From Euclidia mi (lineage: Eukaryota; Arthropoda; Insecta; Lepidoptera; Erebidae): DNA of 64,000 nt. A program made the position numbers and the translations under genes. Of this stretch, positions 44,631 through 56,400 are shown piece after piece (position 1 is the first letter of the stretch; each line of letters begins with the position of its first letter). The notes beneath the pieces are model-generated. The model was not told the DNA's origin. It saw only the letters and a list, made by a program, of their open reading frames with translations, and did not search any database. Location: positions 87,709,034 through 87,773,033 of the forward strand of contig OX123186.2 of NCBI GenBank assembly GCA_944739405.2, written 5' to 3'.

Positions 44631-45462
44631 ATTAATCAGAATTGAAAAAGCTCATTAATTGACTGAAACATTTTTGGCATTTACCTACCGTGAAAAGTTT
44701 ACCTGGTCAAAAGCCAAGGTGGACGTATATATGTACCTACATAAACTTGTACAAATTCTGAGCCCCAACGACTTCAAATGCAGCATACAGGTATATGCCT
44801 AGTTCGCGATCTGCTAAGGGCGTCTACAAGACAAGAATAAAGCAATTTATATGCGAGCAGTCTAAACAAAAGCAAGCGACGTCTTAGTATATAATTACGT
44901 ATGTATTTACCTTACGTAAATGAAGAACAAACTTTAAATTTGATTTTTCCAGTTTACCTATAAGAAAATTAAGTATTGAATACACACTAAACACAGTCAC
45001 ATCCTCCTGTCCTCAGGGCCGGATTTAGAGGTCTGGAGGCCCCGGGGCAATGCAGCTGTGGGGGCCCCTATTTATTGTCCGTATAATTTTTCCTTAAACT
45101 ATTAAAAATACACTATCAGCAAATTAAACTTCGGGCAATAAAAAATACAATTGATTAAAAACGAAATAACGGTAAATGTATTTTGCACATTGCGAATTTT
45201 ATTATTGCGAATTTTATTATTGATTAGGGTTAGTTTCGATAGCCCGTTTTTGTTCCATCGTTTTTGTATCGGAGCCTATTCTTGTTCATTTTCATTTTGA
45301 AAACTAGCGCTCTCCGGTGCAATTGGACACCGCTAATACCAAGTACATTCTTAATGTAATTTCTATATTCGGGAAAGTAGCTCGTCAATTCTGATTTTCA
45401 AGAATGCGATAATACAACAGTTCCTTTGATTGATCTTTTTCACAGTCCTGTTTTACAAGTAC

Positions 45463-46568
45463 CTATATTAAAGATACAAATTGTACCAACTCATTGCCAA
45501 GTCTAGATTCGAAATCGTCTTGTAAACTTTTACTAATTCCTCTGCAGCGGCATATAAACTTGCGACTTCCATCTCGTCTAAGTGGTTGAGGAATCCAAAT
45601 CTCAATCGAACAGCTTCGTGTGCTTGCAATCTTTCTATGAGATAAACACAAAGTTGATTGATAACTGGGCTAAAACCAGTCACTTTAAATTTTCTCTTGG
45701 TGATAGATTCTGTAATTGGTGTAGACCGTGTAGAAAACATACTTACATAAATTCTGAATAAATTTACATTGCTGACGCATAAGAGTTTTTCCTACTAAAT
45801 TCAGTGAATGACCACAACTTGGTACAAACGCTGATAAATGATTTTTCTGCAAAATAAGAGCTTGCATCGCTATGTATTTTCCACTCATATTTGCAGCATT
45901 ATCAAGGAAATTAATTTGATGGTCAACTAAAATAAATATTAAAGCATTTGCTGTTCCTTCACCAGTCCATACTGCAATTAGGTGAAATTCATCGGATTCA
46001 TCATTTATCGGTACTTGATTACACATGGAACATATCAGTTCTTCGCATACCGTTGAGGAAAGGTAATTGACGTAACCGCTCACTTTGTCGGTATAAATGA
46101 ATGCCAACGTTGGTTTGTGCTCCACAAGCAATTCCAAAATACCCAGAAAATTGCGATTTCTCGGTGATCCAATGATTTCGTCGTCTACTCGGAACATAAA
46201 GCCCCGTTCAGCGATGATGTGCTGTGCCTCCTGCGTCGCTAGCTCCCGGTCGATACATCTCGTGCCTTCTCCCCGTGGCACTAGACTAATCACTGACTTC
46301 AAGTGGGTCTTCGATATTTTGTGCTCGTATAGGCGCTCCGTTGCATGCTTGCAGTCACTGAAGCCTTCTCCACTTAACTTGAGTGGACATTAGAGTAGGT
46401 ACAAGCTATGCAGTATATTTTACTTGTAGTCAGAGAAAAACAAAGCTCGAATCGATTGACAGTCTCTTGAATTTGATTGCGTCGTATAAACATGTTTTTT
46501 GTACTTTGCCGAAAAGTTTGTATTATCTCGCAATTGTAGGACAGAATTCTAGAGTGAGACTTCATCAC
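45463..46568 (-). pseudogene. hAT transposase, ZMYM1-like, broken
   Basis: Fragments in several frames, in family order. A TTF-type zinc-finger region (SLTTSKIYCIACTY, then SGEGFSDCKHATERLYEHK). Then FRVDDEIIGSPRNRNFLGIL, YLSSTVCEELICSMCNQV, and DNAANMSGKYIAMQALILQK with SAFVPSCGHSLNLVGK. Last, the C-terminal dimerisation region (HEAVRLRFGFLNHLDEM, AAAEELVKVYK). The segment expected to carry the first catalytic Asp, and part of the second catalytic loop, are deleted. No intact frame remains. Confidence 0.88.
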
Positions 46569-46850
46569 AATTTTGCAGTTTTGCGAAACCGTTCTTGATC
46601 AGTATTTGATCATTCCTTCAGTTATCACGACGGGGCAAAGACCAATGTGATTTTTGAAAGCATTATCCACTTCCTCTTGATTGTCACTACATGATTTTAA
46701 AGGTTTTATGGTGTCACCTACCTCAAGACTACCATCAACCTTATCTCCATGTACTCAATCTTCTGACATTTTTACAGGATCGAGTGGCAGTTCTTGTTTG
46801 GTTGGTATTGTGAGATAGTTAGTCAACTATATATTACTATTCTATCTTTG

Positions 46851-47100
46851 ACTGCCTCGTTGGTCTCGCGGCATAAATGTGCGCGTGGGATTGGAAGGTC
46901 TCGGGTTCGATTCCCGGGTCGGACAAAGTGTTATTGGGTTTGTCCGTTAGGAAATTTTCAGTAGCAGCACGGACTCTGGTAATGTGACCGGTACGGCAAT
47001 AGGCTCGCCCCCTATTTCGTGGGACCTGAAAGTTCATGGCGAAATGTGGGTGTAATATTACACCTCTGCCTACCCTTTCGGGGATACAGGCGTGAGTCTA
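46851..47100 (+). mobile_element. SINE family B copy inside the hAT element
   Basis: Head ACTGCCTCGTTGGTCTCGCG with the B box GGGTTCGATTCCCGGGTC, and the tail GCCTACCCTTTCGGGGATAC. Inserted after the hAT element. Confidence 0.92.
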
Positions 47101-47638
47101 TATTCAATCCTTACGCCAGAAAATTACCTATGGTTTTCAGACAATTGATTCGTCATTTTATTATATAAAAATATGTATTTGACTAAATTAAAAAAAGGTA
47201 TAGGCAATTTCTGTCTAGTTGATTTTATTTATTTTGTATGAAAATTTTATAATGTTGATTATTTTTGAAACATTAATTTGGATTTACTATTCATTGCATG
47301 AATGTTTTTGCGCATTGAAGTGAACAAATGCCGATATTTTCTTTTTAATACTTTTAGCTCTGTTGTGGGGGCCCCCTCTTGTGGGGGCCCCGGGGCCATT
47401 GCCCCGCCTGCCCCCCCTTAAATCCGGCCCTGCCTGTCCTGCACGTTACGTTAGCCGAGAGAACTGTGGCGAGTTGCTAGATGCAGAAATTGTTTTTCTT
47501 TCTAAACAGTAAACAATACGTTGTAGAAGACTGTTCGATAAATAGGTATTTTTTGAATAGGCTCTGATCCAGTAAAATAAATTTGTCTTTGGAAATATGT
47601 AGGCAGGTAATACTAGAAATAAATGAATGTTAATTAAT

Positions 47639-47675
47639 GCAGAGAAGTTGGACTACGCAGAGAGGTTGGACTACG
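47639..47675 (+). repeat. 18-bp tandem duplication
   Basis: GCAGAGAAGTTGGACTAC is repeated once with a single change. Confidence 0.8.
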
Positions 47676-47764
47676 TTAATAAGGTTATATTTCTTTGATT
47701 AATGGTATACATTAAAAGATAGGTATATGATAATTATAGTCTATGACTAGATGTATACTGAGTA

Positions 47765-47900
47765 TTTATTTATTTATTTATACACTGATCTGTGTACAGG
47801 TTGACTTAATGCCATGGGCATTTTCCGCCAGTCTACCTTTGAGCGGTGCTGAGAAACGTAGTAGGTGTATTAAATACTTATAATGCAGGTACAATAATAT
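47765..47900 (-). repeat. Probable retroposon 3' end with (AAAT)n tail
   Basis: The minus strand ends in (TAAA)n after GGTAGACTGGCGGAAAATGC and CCATGGCATTAAGTCAACC. Looks like the 3' end of a LINE or SINE; family unknown. Confidence 0.4.
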
Positions 47901-47904
47901 AATT

Positions 47905-48495
47905 CTTAAATAAATATACATACATACACTATAAATACATACATACATATATATAAGTATATCATATTACATATAGTATTCTGGACAGCACGGCAGCGGT
48001 AGCTGAGAGGGGTGTTTAAAACTATTCTGTAGACTCTGTAGTTGTTTGTCGTACTGTTACAAAAATATTCCAGCTGTAACCCGGGGATCTCCTCTCCCGG
48101 GGTTACTAGTCCAACAGAATTTGACTGACTGTCTGACTTCCGCAACCCAAAAATTTCAAAGTTGTTCAGCTAGGTAGGACGGACGGTTTAACGTACTTTT
48201 CGAAGCATGGGACAAGCGGTACCCACATGTCATACGAATTATATACGCACATACCTTCGAAACGTCAGTGCACGCCGTGAATTTGAAATCGATACAGTAC
48301 TACCTATTCTGTGTTGCCCATTCACTTAAAAAAATATTTTTTCGGCCCTCCAATGCACGAACGACTTGTATCATACTTGTATCCCCCGACGGTCCGACCG
48401 CCAATGGCTGAGCTGGAGCGTGAAGAAGATAATCACTCGCCGGATGGCAGGCATTTAATCATTTGTGATGGCACTGATGGCAGGCTCGAGCGGCT
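47905..48495. other. No gene recognised
   Basis: AT-rich; the segment around 48200-48300 faintly resembles the SINE family A body in reverse. Confidence 0.25.
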
Positions 48496-48507
48496 GGTGC
48501 GGTTGAG

Positions 48508-48745
48508 CTAGTGCTGCCATCCATCCGGATTTCCTCGGATTTGTCCTAGTTTGAAGGGCGTCCGGGGCCCATCCGGCCGGAGTTTTTGAAAGTGTCAGGG
48601 GAAATCCAATATTTTTTTTATAGATAAACGATAAATGGTACTTTTTCAGAGAGTCCAGGAAAAAACCATAGTTTGCCCAAATATCCGGGATTTTTGGCGT
48701 GTTTTTATCCGGTGTCTGCAATTTAGGTGATGGCAGCCCTAGTTT
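48508..48745. repeat. Possible MITE with TGCTGCCATC ends
   Basis: Left end TAGTGCTGCCATCCATCCGG; right end GGTGATGGCAGCCCTAG is its near complement. Interior repeats of TCCGG/CCGGA. Tentative. Confidence 0.4.
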
Positions 48746-48749
48746 GTGC

Positions 48750-49395
48750 CATCGGGTCAAGTAAAATAAGTGGATTCATTTCATCTATTCATCCTACATT
48801 GCGAGGGAAGCCAAAACTTTAGTAAATATGTACTCACTCAAATATTTGTATAAGGTGTTATATAAGGAAGATTACTGCCAAATGGAAGCATCACCGAGTG
48901 TAGTAAGGGCGTTGCGTTATACAAGATTTTTGACAAGTTTATGACATTTGGATACTGTTCGCCAATATACTAGTATTGTCACTGTTTGGGTTGAACTCCA
49001 GAATATGATCGATATCGATATGGAGCCGGTTAGAGGAAAATAATACGTTTTTGTAATAAGTTACTTTAGTTTAAATCTTTTGCCAGATTAGTTTATTCCT
49101 TAATGCAAATGTGGGCGAACATGGCATTGCGAAAGACAACCCTTGTATCAAACATGTAACAAAATATTCTCTGGTAGCCAATATCGATACTGTGTCGCTG
49201 AGAAAGTACCAGACATTAATGGCACCATACATACGGTAATGAAACACACAGCCTGCAGCACTGATTCATCTGGTTTTTAGACATATTTATGCACAAAAAC
49301 AAAATTATGATGTTCGATACACAACGATTTCACAGCAGATGTACCACAAACCTTGGCGAAAAATATGGCGACAGTGGCACGATCATAGAGATATT
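48750..49395. other. No gene recognised
   Basis: AT-rich. Confidence 0.3.
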
Positions 49396-49397
49396 AA

Positions 49398-49580
49398 AGG
49401 CCCAGTACACAATGGTCCATGATGGGCCACTGCAGGCCATCGCCCGCCATTGTGTGAACATGTATCGCCATTACCGTACGCAATGGCGATGGCCTGCAGT
49501 GGTCCATGATGAGCCACTGCAGGCCATCGCAACGATCACTTGGTGTTCACACAATGGCGTATGGCTCATTCATTGCTGCC
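49398..49580. mobile_element. Inverted-repeat element with CACAATGGTCCATGATGGGC ends
   Basis: The motif CCACTGCAGGCCATCGC appears twice, with its complement between the copies. The same end sequence borders the element at 50965-51425. Confidence 0.6.
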
Positions 49581-49611
49581 TGGCGAATCACTTGCGATGG
49601 ACGTGGAAGTA

Positions 49612-49799
49612 ATTGCGGCCACGGCTATCTAATCTTGCGATTAATACAAGAACTACTGGTCCGATTTGAAAAATTCTTTCTCTATTAGATAGCCCATTTA
49701 TCGAGGGAGGCTATTTAATAGACTATATAACATCACGCTATGAGCCACGATAGCGTACAAAGACTTAAATAACTCGGGTGTAACCGCGGGCTCATCTAG
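49612..49799 (+). mobile_element. Helitron-like 3' fragment
   Basis: Ends …ACCGCGGGCTCATCTAG before T (CTAG|T), with the family motif ACTACTGGTCCGATTTGAAA upstream. The 5' end is missing. Confidence 0.6.
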
Positions 49800-49850
49800 T
49801 ATATTTATATACTGCATAAAAGTATTATACATTACATACAATTATTATAT

Positions 49851-50099
49851 ACTGCCTCCGTGATCCAGTGCATAGCGTATGTGACTACTGATCGGAGGTT
49901 CCGGGTTCGATTCCTGAGTCGGGCAATAGCGTTACTGGGTTTTTCCGAATACTCAGTAGCAGCCCGGAGTCTGGTGATGTGCCCGGTAACGGTAATAGGC
50001 TCGCCCTCTATTACGTAGGACCTAAAAATTCATGGCGAAATGTGGGTGTAATATTTACACCTCTGCCTACCCCTTCGGGGATACAGGCGTGAGACTATA
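49851..50099 (+). mobile_element. SINE family B, full-length copy
   Basis: Head ACTGCCTCCGTGATCCAGTG, B box GGGTTCGATTCCTGAGTC, tail GCCTACCCCTTCGGGGATAC plus AGGCGTGAG. Confidence 0.93.
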
Positions 50100-50118
50100 A
50101 ATTAAAAATATATATATA

Positions 50119-50698
50119 CTAGCTGTCGTCCGTGGCTCCGCCCGCGTGGATGTAAGTTGTCGCGATGAAAACTATCCTGTTTCCTTCCTCGGGTCTTTGA
50201 TTGATCGAATAATTAGTCATAAATATTGATCTTTCAACAGAAAATCCTTGTCATACTGGACAACTACTGCTAAGCCGTCAAGTCTGTATGGAATAGTGCT
50301 GATGGATTCATATAGTTCATCATCAGATGTTTCAGATCTTCGATAAGTCAACAAAAAATGCTCATCAGACTGAACAAGTTTTGCTTAAAAAGGCAAGCCT
50401 GTATGTAGATGGGCTCTTTAAGTTCCACATCAGACGTCCGAAATCTTCAATTTTAATCGATTATCAAAAAATGCTCATCATGTGAAATGTTTTTTGCCAC
50501 ACCGCAATTTTTATGTCTTATAGTTACGCTGGGCTGTTGTGGTTCTGCATCGGAAATTCCACTTTCCTAAATCAATTTTAGCCTATATGTCGCCTGACCT
50601 AATAACAATATAATAAAAAAAGTTTCATTCAAATCCATCCAGTAACTTCCGAGTTTAGCGTGTGCAAACAGAGAAACAGACAGTATTATTTTTTTAGA
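50119..50698 (-). mobile_element. Helitron-like non-autonomous element
   Basis: 580 bp. On the minus strand it starts TCTAAAAAAATAATACTGTC after A and ends …ACGGACGACAGCTAG before T. Both ends match the Helitron insertion signature. No RepHel coding region. Confidence 0.72.
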
Positions 50699-50964
50699 TT
50701 CTTGCTCCATTACTGATTCCTAGCATAACTGTATAATTATTTTGTAAATATATTCAATATACAGTTTCTTTTACTGCCTTCTATATACATAAAACAAAAA
50801 GTGCACTATCCTGGTCTGCGGTCGGTGACGAACTAAACAATGGGCCATTGTGTGAACACCACAGGCCACGCTACGCCACGATTCCTGTGTGCCCAAAAAA
50901 CCGACAATATCCCGATGGCGCGCTACGATTGACAATTGCCCGCCACTGTATACCATCATCCTGT

Positions 50965-51425
50965 GTACACAATGGTCCATGATGGGCCACTGCAGGCCAT
51001 CGCCGTACCCCGTGTACACACGGCTACACATCATGTTATACAAAACCAGCGTATCATGGTCTCGCTTTGTATGATCTTTCCGCACATTAACCTCCTGGAT
51101 TCCAGAAAAAAGAATTCGTTATCATATTATAAGTATATATTTTTGGTATATTAGGAGTCTGTTTAAGCAAAAAAAAATACTTACAAAACGGTATTAAGAT
51201 TAGTGCTGCCACTTTACAAAGGTTACACAACTACCATAAAACGATTAGTTCCAGCAATAATTCACAGATAGCTTTTTGGCGAGTTTTTAATTAATTATGT
51301 AATATAGGTATGACACTGGCATCCAGGAGGTTAAACGATCAGTTTATACTGGTTTAGCATAGTTTGGTGTGTATACAACGGCGATGGCCTGCAGTGGCCC
51401 ATCATGGACCATTGTGTACTGGAGC
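50965..51425. mobile_element. Inverted-repeat DNA element
   Basis: About 45-bp arms (GTACACAATGGTCCATGATG, GGCCACTGCAGGCCATCGCC) at both ends in opposite orientation, with about 370 bp between. No coding. Confidence 0.7.
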
Positions 51426-51430
51426 CTTTA

Positions 51431-51778
51431 GAATAGAGTGGCAGAGTGGGGCCTATTCGTGTCCGTCGGTGGGAGAGAGAACGCAACATTAAAGGCCCCC
51501 TGCATCTCTCTCTAACAATACATGCACAACATCAACATTACGCAGTGGCGTGCTACCTGTAACTATTATTTATATCAGTTTATCAGTAATCAATAGTTTA
51601 ACTATTGATTACTAATAATGGCCTTTAATGTTGCGTTCTCTCTCGCACCGACGGACACGACGCAGTATTGAGTTAGGTACTGTTCTGCCACTCTATCCTT
51701 TATATCTCTATGGCCTTTACTGTTGCGTTCTCTCTCCCACCGGCGGACACGAATTGGCCCCACTCTGCCACTCTATTC
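51431..51778. mobile_element. MITE with TA duplication and a duplicated right arm
   Basis: Starts GAATAGAGTGGCAGAGTGGG and ends with the complement, flanked by TA. The arms are about 68 bp (inner part GGGAGAGAGAACGCAACA). The right arm is present twice in tandem (about 51623-51711 and 51712-51778). Confidence 0.8.
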
Positions 51779-51792
51779 TAATATCTCTATGG

Positions 51793-52125
51793 CCCCCTTA
51801 GCCAAATGTCATTCGATTAACGATATCACTAATCGCTAAGTGCAAAAATGTATGGAACTGACATAGGCCTTCGTTATATCACGTGGTCAACGAAAAAGGA
51901 ATTCCTTATGTTGCCATTGCAACCAAGCGTTAGCGAAAGTAGATACCAGCCCCCTTAGCCAAATGGCATTCGATTAACGATATCGCTAAGTGCAAAAATG
52001 TATGGAACTGACATAAGCGTTCGTTATATCACGTGGTCAACGAAGAAGAAATTCCTTATGTTGCCATGACAACCAAACGTTAGCGAAAGTAGACATCTCT
52101 GAGCGAATGCCGTTTGGCTAGAGCC
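51793..52125. mobile_element. MITE-like element, internally duplicated
   Basis: Two tandem units of about 158 bp, each starting CCCCCTTAGCCAAATG(T/G)C. The ends (TTAGCCAAATGTCATTCG and CGAATGCCGTTTGGCTA) form an inverted repeat. Units share TCGTTATATCACGTGGTCAA and GTTAGCGAAAGTAGA. Confidence 0.75.
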
Positions 52126-52129
52126 TCAG

Positions 52130-52455
52130 GTCAAAATACACGTGGTGCGTGGTGCGCGCGACGTCGACGGATAATGCGTTGACGGAAACGGAACAGACGC
52201 TGTGAGCTCGACGTACTAAAGGATCATCGGTCAGGTGTGAAAGGTTGAATGTTTTTCTATATATTTGTATGTTTTGGCGTTACGCGACCGAAAAACGCGA
52301 CGGATCTTCAGTCAGATATGTTCCGACCCTTAACCTCAGTGTGACAATTTGCTAATTGTGAGTCTGCGAATGGTACCACTTGCCCCTGCGTGACCAAATG
52401 AGAATACGGCGAATTGCGTCAAACTTATTTACTTCACCTACCAGCAATAAAAAAC
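52130..52455. other. No gene recognised
   Basis: Separates the stacked mobile elements from the eIF4B 3' end. Confidence 0.3.
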
Positions 52456-52459
52456 ATTT

Positions 52460-53411
52460 TACTGTAAAAAGGGTAATCATTTATTTATAATTCACAATTA
52501 CATAGTGTACCAAACGAAAATTCTTCATATTACAATTAAACGTCTGTTACGTTTTGCCCATTAAATTATATTGTGACCAAGCCCTAACCGCATTCATTAG
52601 GTACGTTTCATTATCATCTATATTTCATTACGATTAAGGCAGGCACATCTGTATGCATACTTGCAAAATATAGGAATATTGCGGCTTAACATTATTTTAA
52701 CAAATTTTGAGTGTAAAGATAAATAATACAATTAACGTTCTAATAACCTAAATCGACTAAATATTTAACATAAAAGACATAATATTCTAAAATTAATAGA
52801 AATAAGATTCCCTATGGTGGCTTGCAATCGACTGCAGTAAAACTCCTTCTAAAAGGATTGTAATATTGCAATAATATAAAATTAAGAAATAATCATTATT
52901 CACAAAAAAATAACATGAAAGTGCAGCACCTGACCCAAACCCAGTTCTTATCAGAATTTAATGGAATATTTGTAAGTTACTGTTGGCCATGTTTGCAACC
53001 ATACACATTAACATTATCTTTGTAACAAACCCATAGAAAATTTACACAAATCAGTACAACATGGTCACAAACAGCCCCAGTCTTCACTGTAGCGTCTTAG
53101 GGAGTTGATGTCTGTGGGCGTGTGCCCGGGGAAGGGCTGTAACAAAATCATCACAGAAGCAACAATAAAGACTGGGGCTGGCCTCGAAGCAGTGTGAGCA
53201 TATAGCAATCCTATTAATATACACGTATATCCACACCGCACTAGTGACTAACAATCGAGTTCTATAACATAGCACAATTTAAGATTGTCTCAGTGCTTCA
53301 TCAAGTCCTTTTACGCGTTAGACACACTGATACTCGTAAATTTACACTTTACACTCGAGTCAACTGTAAAACGGACACTAATATTTAGCGCACACCGACG
53401 TTACGCTCGTG
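52460..53411 (-). other. eIF4B 3' UTR (extent inferred)
   Basis: An AATAAA signal on the minus strand at 52480-52485 is a reasonable polyadenylation signal. A perfect 13-bp inverted repeat (CAGCCCCAGTCTT at 53072-53084 with its complement at 53168-53180) could fold into a hairpin in the message. Confidence 0.45.
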
Positions 53412-53474
53412 TTAATCGGATGTGCCGTCGTCGGCGTCCTCTAAGAAGCTGAATTTATTAGATCCAACAAAATT
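53412..53474 (-). CDS. eIF4B: eIF4B terminal coding exon
   Basis: NFVGSNKFSFLEDADDGTSD then TAA (53412-53414). Acceptor TTTCAG. The acidic end after NKFSFL matches the short C-terminus of eIF4B proteins. Confidence 0.88.
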   Translation of the reverse strand, partial: NFVGSNKFSFLEDADDGTSD

Positions 53475-56400
53475 CTGAAACAAAGAAATCAATATTGAGA
53501 ATCTGATACTTGAGGCATATAGAATCAAAAGCAGCTAAGTGCCACATTTTCAAAAAATGAACTAAGTATGGAGCCATCTAGTGTTCTTTTAGTATCATCT
53601 CTTCATAAAATTATAACAAGAAACAAACCCGGCAAAGGCCCTTAAAATTACATTCAAAAATTGAATTTAGGATCAAATACAGCTAAGTGCACTTTATCAT
53701 ATTAAAAAACAGCTAAATGATACGATATTTTTATATTTTTAAGCTTATTAAATAGCAACCATAGAAAAAGACAACCAAAACCTATTATTATTATACATCA
53801 CAAGCCCTACATCCAAAGTCATTACAAATGTAAAAATACCTACTAAAACGTTTTTTTCATTTCCTGCTATTTCGATATGAAGTCACTTAAGTGCTTTTGA
53901 ATCTATATGCCTCACTTTTGCATTTAAGCAGTGGCAACAACAACATTACTTAGACACAATTGCACAGCAAACTATAGAATACATACCGGTTTTTCCTGCT
54001 CCTTGATCTTAGGCATGGATATTTCGTCGATATCCTCGTGTCGGTCGCGACTGCGGCTGGGGCGCGCGCGGCCGTTGCGCTCGTCCCGCGGGGCGGCGGG
54101 CTCGTCCCGCGGCGCCCGCTCGTCCCGCGGCGGCGCCCGATCGTCCCGCGACGACGCACGCTCGTCCCGCGGCGCCGAGCGCTCGCCGCGCGACGAAGCG
54201 CGTTCGTCCCTCGGCGCCGAGCGCTCGTCCCTGTCGCCTCTCTCGCGCGGCGAGTCAGCGCGACGTTCTCGTGATCCCTGCCGCGAATGCTGGCGACGCT
54301 CGCGCGAGCCGTCCCTGTAGTCTCTGTCGTCCCGCGAGCCGCGGCGCTCGCCCGAGTAGTCGCGGCGTCTCTCGCCCGATGGGTCGCGTCGGTCGCGCTT
54401 GGGCGGCGAGTAGTCGCGGCGGGGGCGCCTGTCCCCTGAGTATTCGCGGCGGCGCTCGCCGGAGGGCTCCCGTCGGTCACGATCATCGCGGCGGTCATCC
54501 TTGTAGTCGCGACGGTCACGCTCGGGGCGCGAGTCCCGCTCGTCGCGACGATCCCTGTCTTCTCTGTAGTCGCGCCTATCTTTGTCATCCTTCGAATAGT
54601 CGCGTCGATCCCTGTTAAAGCTTCGTGAGTCTCTACCGCGATCATCTGGAAATATTAGAATACAATTAGGACCGATCTATAAAAAAGGTAAGAGTTTTAC
54701 AAATTAAGTTTAAGACTATGCTTACCACGTTTTGCTGGTGGACGACGGTCCCCGGAATGATCATTCTGAAACAGTAAAATAATATTATTTCCCATCTTCC
54801 GACTTCATCAAAAATCTAAAAAACTATCTAAATATCTGATGGCATTAACTGACCCTTCTGCCCCAACGTTCCTTCTCTTCACCGCCGCGTCTGGCTTCTT
54901 CTTCCTGTTTGCGAAGACGCTCCTCTATTTCACGCTCCCTTTTAAAATAATACATTCATAAATTAGCCATAACAAAAATAATTGATATTTAAATTAGTTA
55001 ATAAATAATAACAAGATTGTTGGTATAGAGCGACCGATTCTAGCATAAAGGCATGAGCCGGTGTCTAGTTAACCTTTTCACTATAGCACATAATATTGAA
55101 ATACAATAACTAAACATCGAAACAGCAAAGATCTCGATGTTTGTTTAATGTGCAAACTTACGAGCGCTTTCAGACTTCAAATTTAAAATGCGTGCCTCGG
55201 ATCGAGGCAACATTTCGGCAACAATCGGTCCTGCAGGCTTAGCCAAAACTCAAACGTATCGTTTCTATCGCCTTTCTCCGATTTCAAACGCAAACGCGTT
55301 TGCAATCGAAGAAAACGCAAAATTGGTAGCCATTACCACGCATTAGTGTCACACGCACATTCTGCGACACAACATCTCTATATATATATTTCTTGTGTGC
55401 GTGTGTATGTCACTGAACTCCTCCTAAACGACTGGGCCGATTGTGATGAAATGTTTTGTGTGTGTTCAAGGGGACTCGAGAATGGTTTAGATTCACAATT
55501 TAGTACACTGGAAAATGTTTTTTTAGTTAATTTTTAATTTGCAAGTAATTGTTGATTTTGTAATGTTTCACATTGGAACCGACAGACTTCGTTACCATCG
55601 CAGTGTCAAATCTATATTAATCATTTCGTCAAGGGGTACGGGGTACTCGATCGAAACCTTACCTGAATAATAAAACATAAAAAAATTAAGTTTTCGAGTC
55701 AACAACATAATTATATCCGCAAAATTCGGATTGTCGAGTATTTTGTTAAATTCTAATGGTTCTGACAGACTAATCACAGTCGCCATATTGGCTACTCTAG
55801 CGAAAAGTCTCTGCTTCGTCACTGATACAGTGATACCGGATAACATTTTGAGTATTACCAAAGAGGTAGTACTAAGTCTTAGTATAGGTCGGTTCACGAA
55901 AGATGACCACTGCGCAGAAATCATTTTTTAGGTCCCCGTGGAGGTGCGGGGTGAGGCGCGGGTGGAATGCCAATGGCGTGGCTCCGTTCTTGACGCATTC
56001 CCTCAATGCGTCAAGAATGGAGCCGCGCCATTGGTGCACGAATGTACATATGCGCGACGGCCGCCATTTGTGGTCAACTTTCGTGTACCGACCTAATACT
56101 AAGTAGTTTGTATGTGTAAATACTTTTTGCAGTTATATTTCTTAAACAGTTAAAACGACAATTATAGAAGTATCCGCACAATAAACGAGATTTGTGTTAC
56201 CCGAAACATATATACGATATACTATAACTAGAGAATCCCGAATTTACGCGAGCGAAGCTGCGGGCAAAAGCTAGTGGTTATATATAACTTATAAGTCTAT
56301 GCCTTGCCCTGTTTGAAGCGTCAAGCGCGTCAAATATCAAAGTATATAAATATCAATGTAAACATTTATGCGAGTGAAACACAAGTTCGAACCAGAGGAT

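Larger units (their letters stand above)
45014..47432 (-). mobile_element. hAT DNA transposon (ZMYM1-like transposase), decayed
   Basis: 2419 bp. Terminal inverted repeats begin CAGGGCCGGATTTA at both ends, and a perfect 8-bp duplication CCTGTCCT flanks it (45006-45013 and 47433-47440), the hAT signature. It encodes a broken transposase on the minus strand and carries a SINE family B insertion at 46851-47100. Confidence 0.92.

Noticed and set aside
53931..54618. Long plus-strand frames (Arg/Ser-rich) opposite the eIF4B tail exon
   Set aside because: They are shadows of a GC-rich repetitive coding exon on the other strand; no splice sites or domain support them.
53950..54645. Minus-strand frame starting at the ATG on the exon edge
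   Set aside because: It is out of phase with the preceding eIF4B exon. The correct phase reads DRGRDSRS and stays open to the donor.
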